From Trematomus loennbergii (Eukaryota; Chordata; Actinopteri; Perciformes; Nototheniidae), in assembly GCA_012861695.1 (NCBI GenBank), contig JAAOOA010000026.1, positions 18,526,001 through 18,590,000 of the forward strand: 64,000 nt of DNA, given 5' to 3'. A model generated the notes under the pieces. That model saw only the letters and a program-made list of their open reading frames with translations, was not told the DNA's origin and did no database searches. The translations under genes were made by a program, and so were the position numbers. Below are positions 62,755 to 64,000 of this stretch, piece by piece. The first letter of the stretch is position 1; each line of letters begins with the position of its first letter.

Positions 62755-63483
62755 ATGAGTTGTGCAAGGTAAGCTCCTGTGCTCTCATTTCACTATATTT
62801 CTATGCAGGTCCTTTACTTGGGTTTTGCTAAACTGTCGTATAACTTCTCATGATAAGTCTCGTTATAACCCCATCATGTCTTCCTCCTTAGAGTTCTGCA
62901 TGCCTTTGGGAGTCACACCCAGCCCTCTTTGATGCAAGCATACCATGCCCCATGTCTGAGCCTCGGCCAGCACCAACCTCTTTACCAGCTGCTGTCCAAG
63001 ACTCGGAAGCTCTCACAGCGCCGTTATCAAGCGGCCGACTGTCTGCCACGGAGCGGCCTTCACTCACTGCATTCCTCTTCCCCCTTCCCTGCATCCTCCT
63101 CACAGCCCTCCTCTCCTGTGGCCTCAGAGCCTCGGAGCTGCCTCAGCAGGGACGGTGGCAGTCAAAAGAAGAAGAGCGTGGTCTTTGCAGACACCATTGG
63201 ATTGGCACTTACAGATGTACGCCTGTTCGTCTCAGAGCCATCTCCCCTTTCTTCTGGACCTGGCACAACGCCACACCTTGACGACAACCAGGGGCAGAAC
63301 GATAAGGTGTGCTTGGAAACAGATGGATCCAATGGTCACCAGGAGGAAGCTTACCGTGGTTACACCAGACTTTCACAATATCGGCCTTTGCACACGACTC
63401 TCTGTATTAAGAACTCTTCAGATCCACAGTCTCTTCAGAGGGGTATCAAGAGTCAGAGAGTGGAGAGCAAAAGGTTCGGCTAA
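62755..63483 (+). pseudogene. Truncated inverted duplicate of the ppp1r3c-like gene
   Basis: Coding exons 62755-62768 and 62892-63483, reading 201 aa against 344 in the parent. Starts MSCAR, keeps the Ser/Pro-rich N-terminus and an RVxF-type PP1 motif (KKKSVVFAD). About 131 parental residues (parent about 122-252, between SEPSPLSS and GPG) are then missing, removing nearly all of the CBM21 glycogen-binding domain. The remaining substrate motif is altered (HLDDNQGQND for HWDNNQGQNY). Near 63440, five bases are lost relative to the parent, shifting the frame so the normal ending appears only in another frame. No in-frame stop precedes the end, so a short PP1-binding protein could still be made, but decay is likelier. 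Splice sites and upstream exon are conserved. Confidence 0.8.
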
Positions 63484-64000
63484 GCAGTGAAATGAGACCA
63501 CCCCCTCAACAGAACTATGATAACATGTAAATAATTAACTATTTAAATATTTATTTAGAGTTACATTTTTTAAGGGTGCATGGACTTTCTAAAATCTCCA
63601 GTGTTGGTTGGACTGAAGCCCACCATGAAATAAAGTATGTTTGTTGTGTAAATGACAAATGTATGTTTGACCTTTGGTTTTACACATGAAACAAACAGCA
63701 GCTTCCTGTGTGACAGTCCCATGTTTGACCTTCTCCATATTGTTCCTGGGAATTTGTGTGTTCACCACGAAACAACATCCTAAATGTTTTCCATTTGCTT
63801 TTCCATTTCCGAGGTGGTGGCATGAAATATGTTGAAATTACCACCAATGAGTTTGGTCAAGGGGTTGCATTCATTTTCTGTGAGATCAGATTGTCTCAAG
63901 CCTATGTGTGAATAATAAATGCAATATTGTTCTGAATACATCTATTTATTTTCTTTCTCTTTGCTTTCTTGTGCCTAGGTTATCCTAATCATTTAACACA
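63484..64000 (+). other. 3' flank of the truncated ppp1r3c-like copy
   Basis: Matches, in reverse complement, the 3' UTR of the minus-strand gene (51900-52464), including cttctaaaatctccagtgttgg-like sequence and gttctgaataca near 63930. AATAAA occurs at about 63628 and 63915. The duplication continues to or past the window end. Confidence 0.6.

Noticed and set aside
62929..63490. Second ppp1r3c-like copy as an intact full gene
   Set aside because: About 131 residues of the CBM21 domain are missing and the C-terminal frame is shifted relative to the parent gene.

Overview
The window reads as nuclear DNA of a teleost fish, probably a percomorph. Genes are intron-split with GT/AG junctions, intergenic DNA is AT-rich and full of simple repeats, and the dispersed elements are fish-type: L2-like LINEs ending in TTGCC tails, an L1-clade LINE, many TTAA-flanked miniature DNA transposons and hAT-like elements. 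No prokaryotic or viral gene organisation is visible.

Layout. 1-8.5 kb: last three coding exons and 3' UTR of a plus-strand gene I could not identify. 8.5-16.9 kb: no supported gene. 16.9-23.6 kb: prkab1 (AMPK beta-1), seven coding exons, complete except for two apparent single-base losses in exon 5. 24.1-49.3 kb: a tandem duplication of a two-gene unit, giving four group IB secreted phospholipase A2 genes in the order a1, b1, a2, b2. Unit 1 is about 24113-33845 and unit 2 about 33848-49310; unit 2 is swollen by transposons. 51.9-54.4 kb: a complete minus-strand ppp1r3c-like glycogen-targeting subunit of protein phosphatase 1. 62.35-64.0 kb: an inverted, head-to-head duplicate of that gene which has lost most of its carbohydrate-binding domain and has a shifted C-terminus. 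The 8 kb between them holds an L2 fragment and two TTAA miniature transposons.

prkab1 next to PLA2G1B-type genes recalls the vertebrate PRKAB1...PLA2G1B neighbourhood (human 12q24), although the genes between them in mammals are not seen here. AMPK beta and PPP1R3C both bind glycogen and act in energy and glycogen control. The PLA2 genes encode secreted zymogens, so no operon-like co-operation is implied.

The most informative feature is that the two PLA2 units act as each other's empty-site control. Several insertions can be defined to the base by comparing them: a TTAA element, a 3-bp-TSD element in an intron, a hAT-like element with an 8-bp TSD, and an L1 LINE inside a PLA2 3' UTR. The PLA2 copies also show more replacement than silent differences next to an identical intron, which suggests rapid divergence of the secreted proteins. 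All positions were read by eye from the sequence. No alignment or database search was run.
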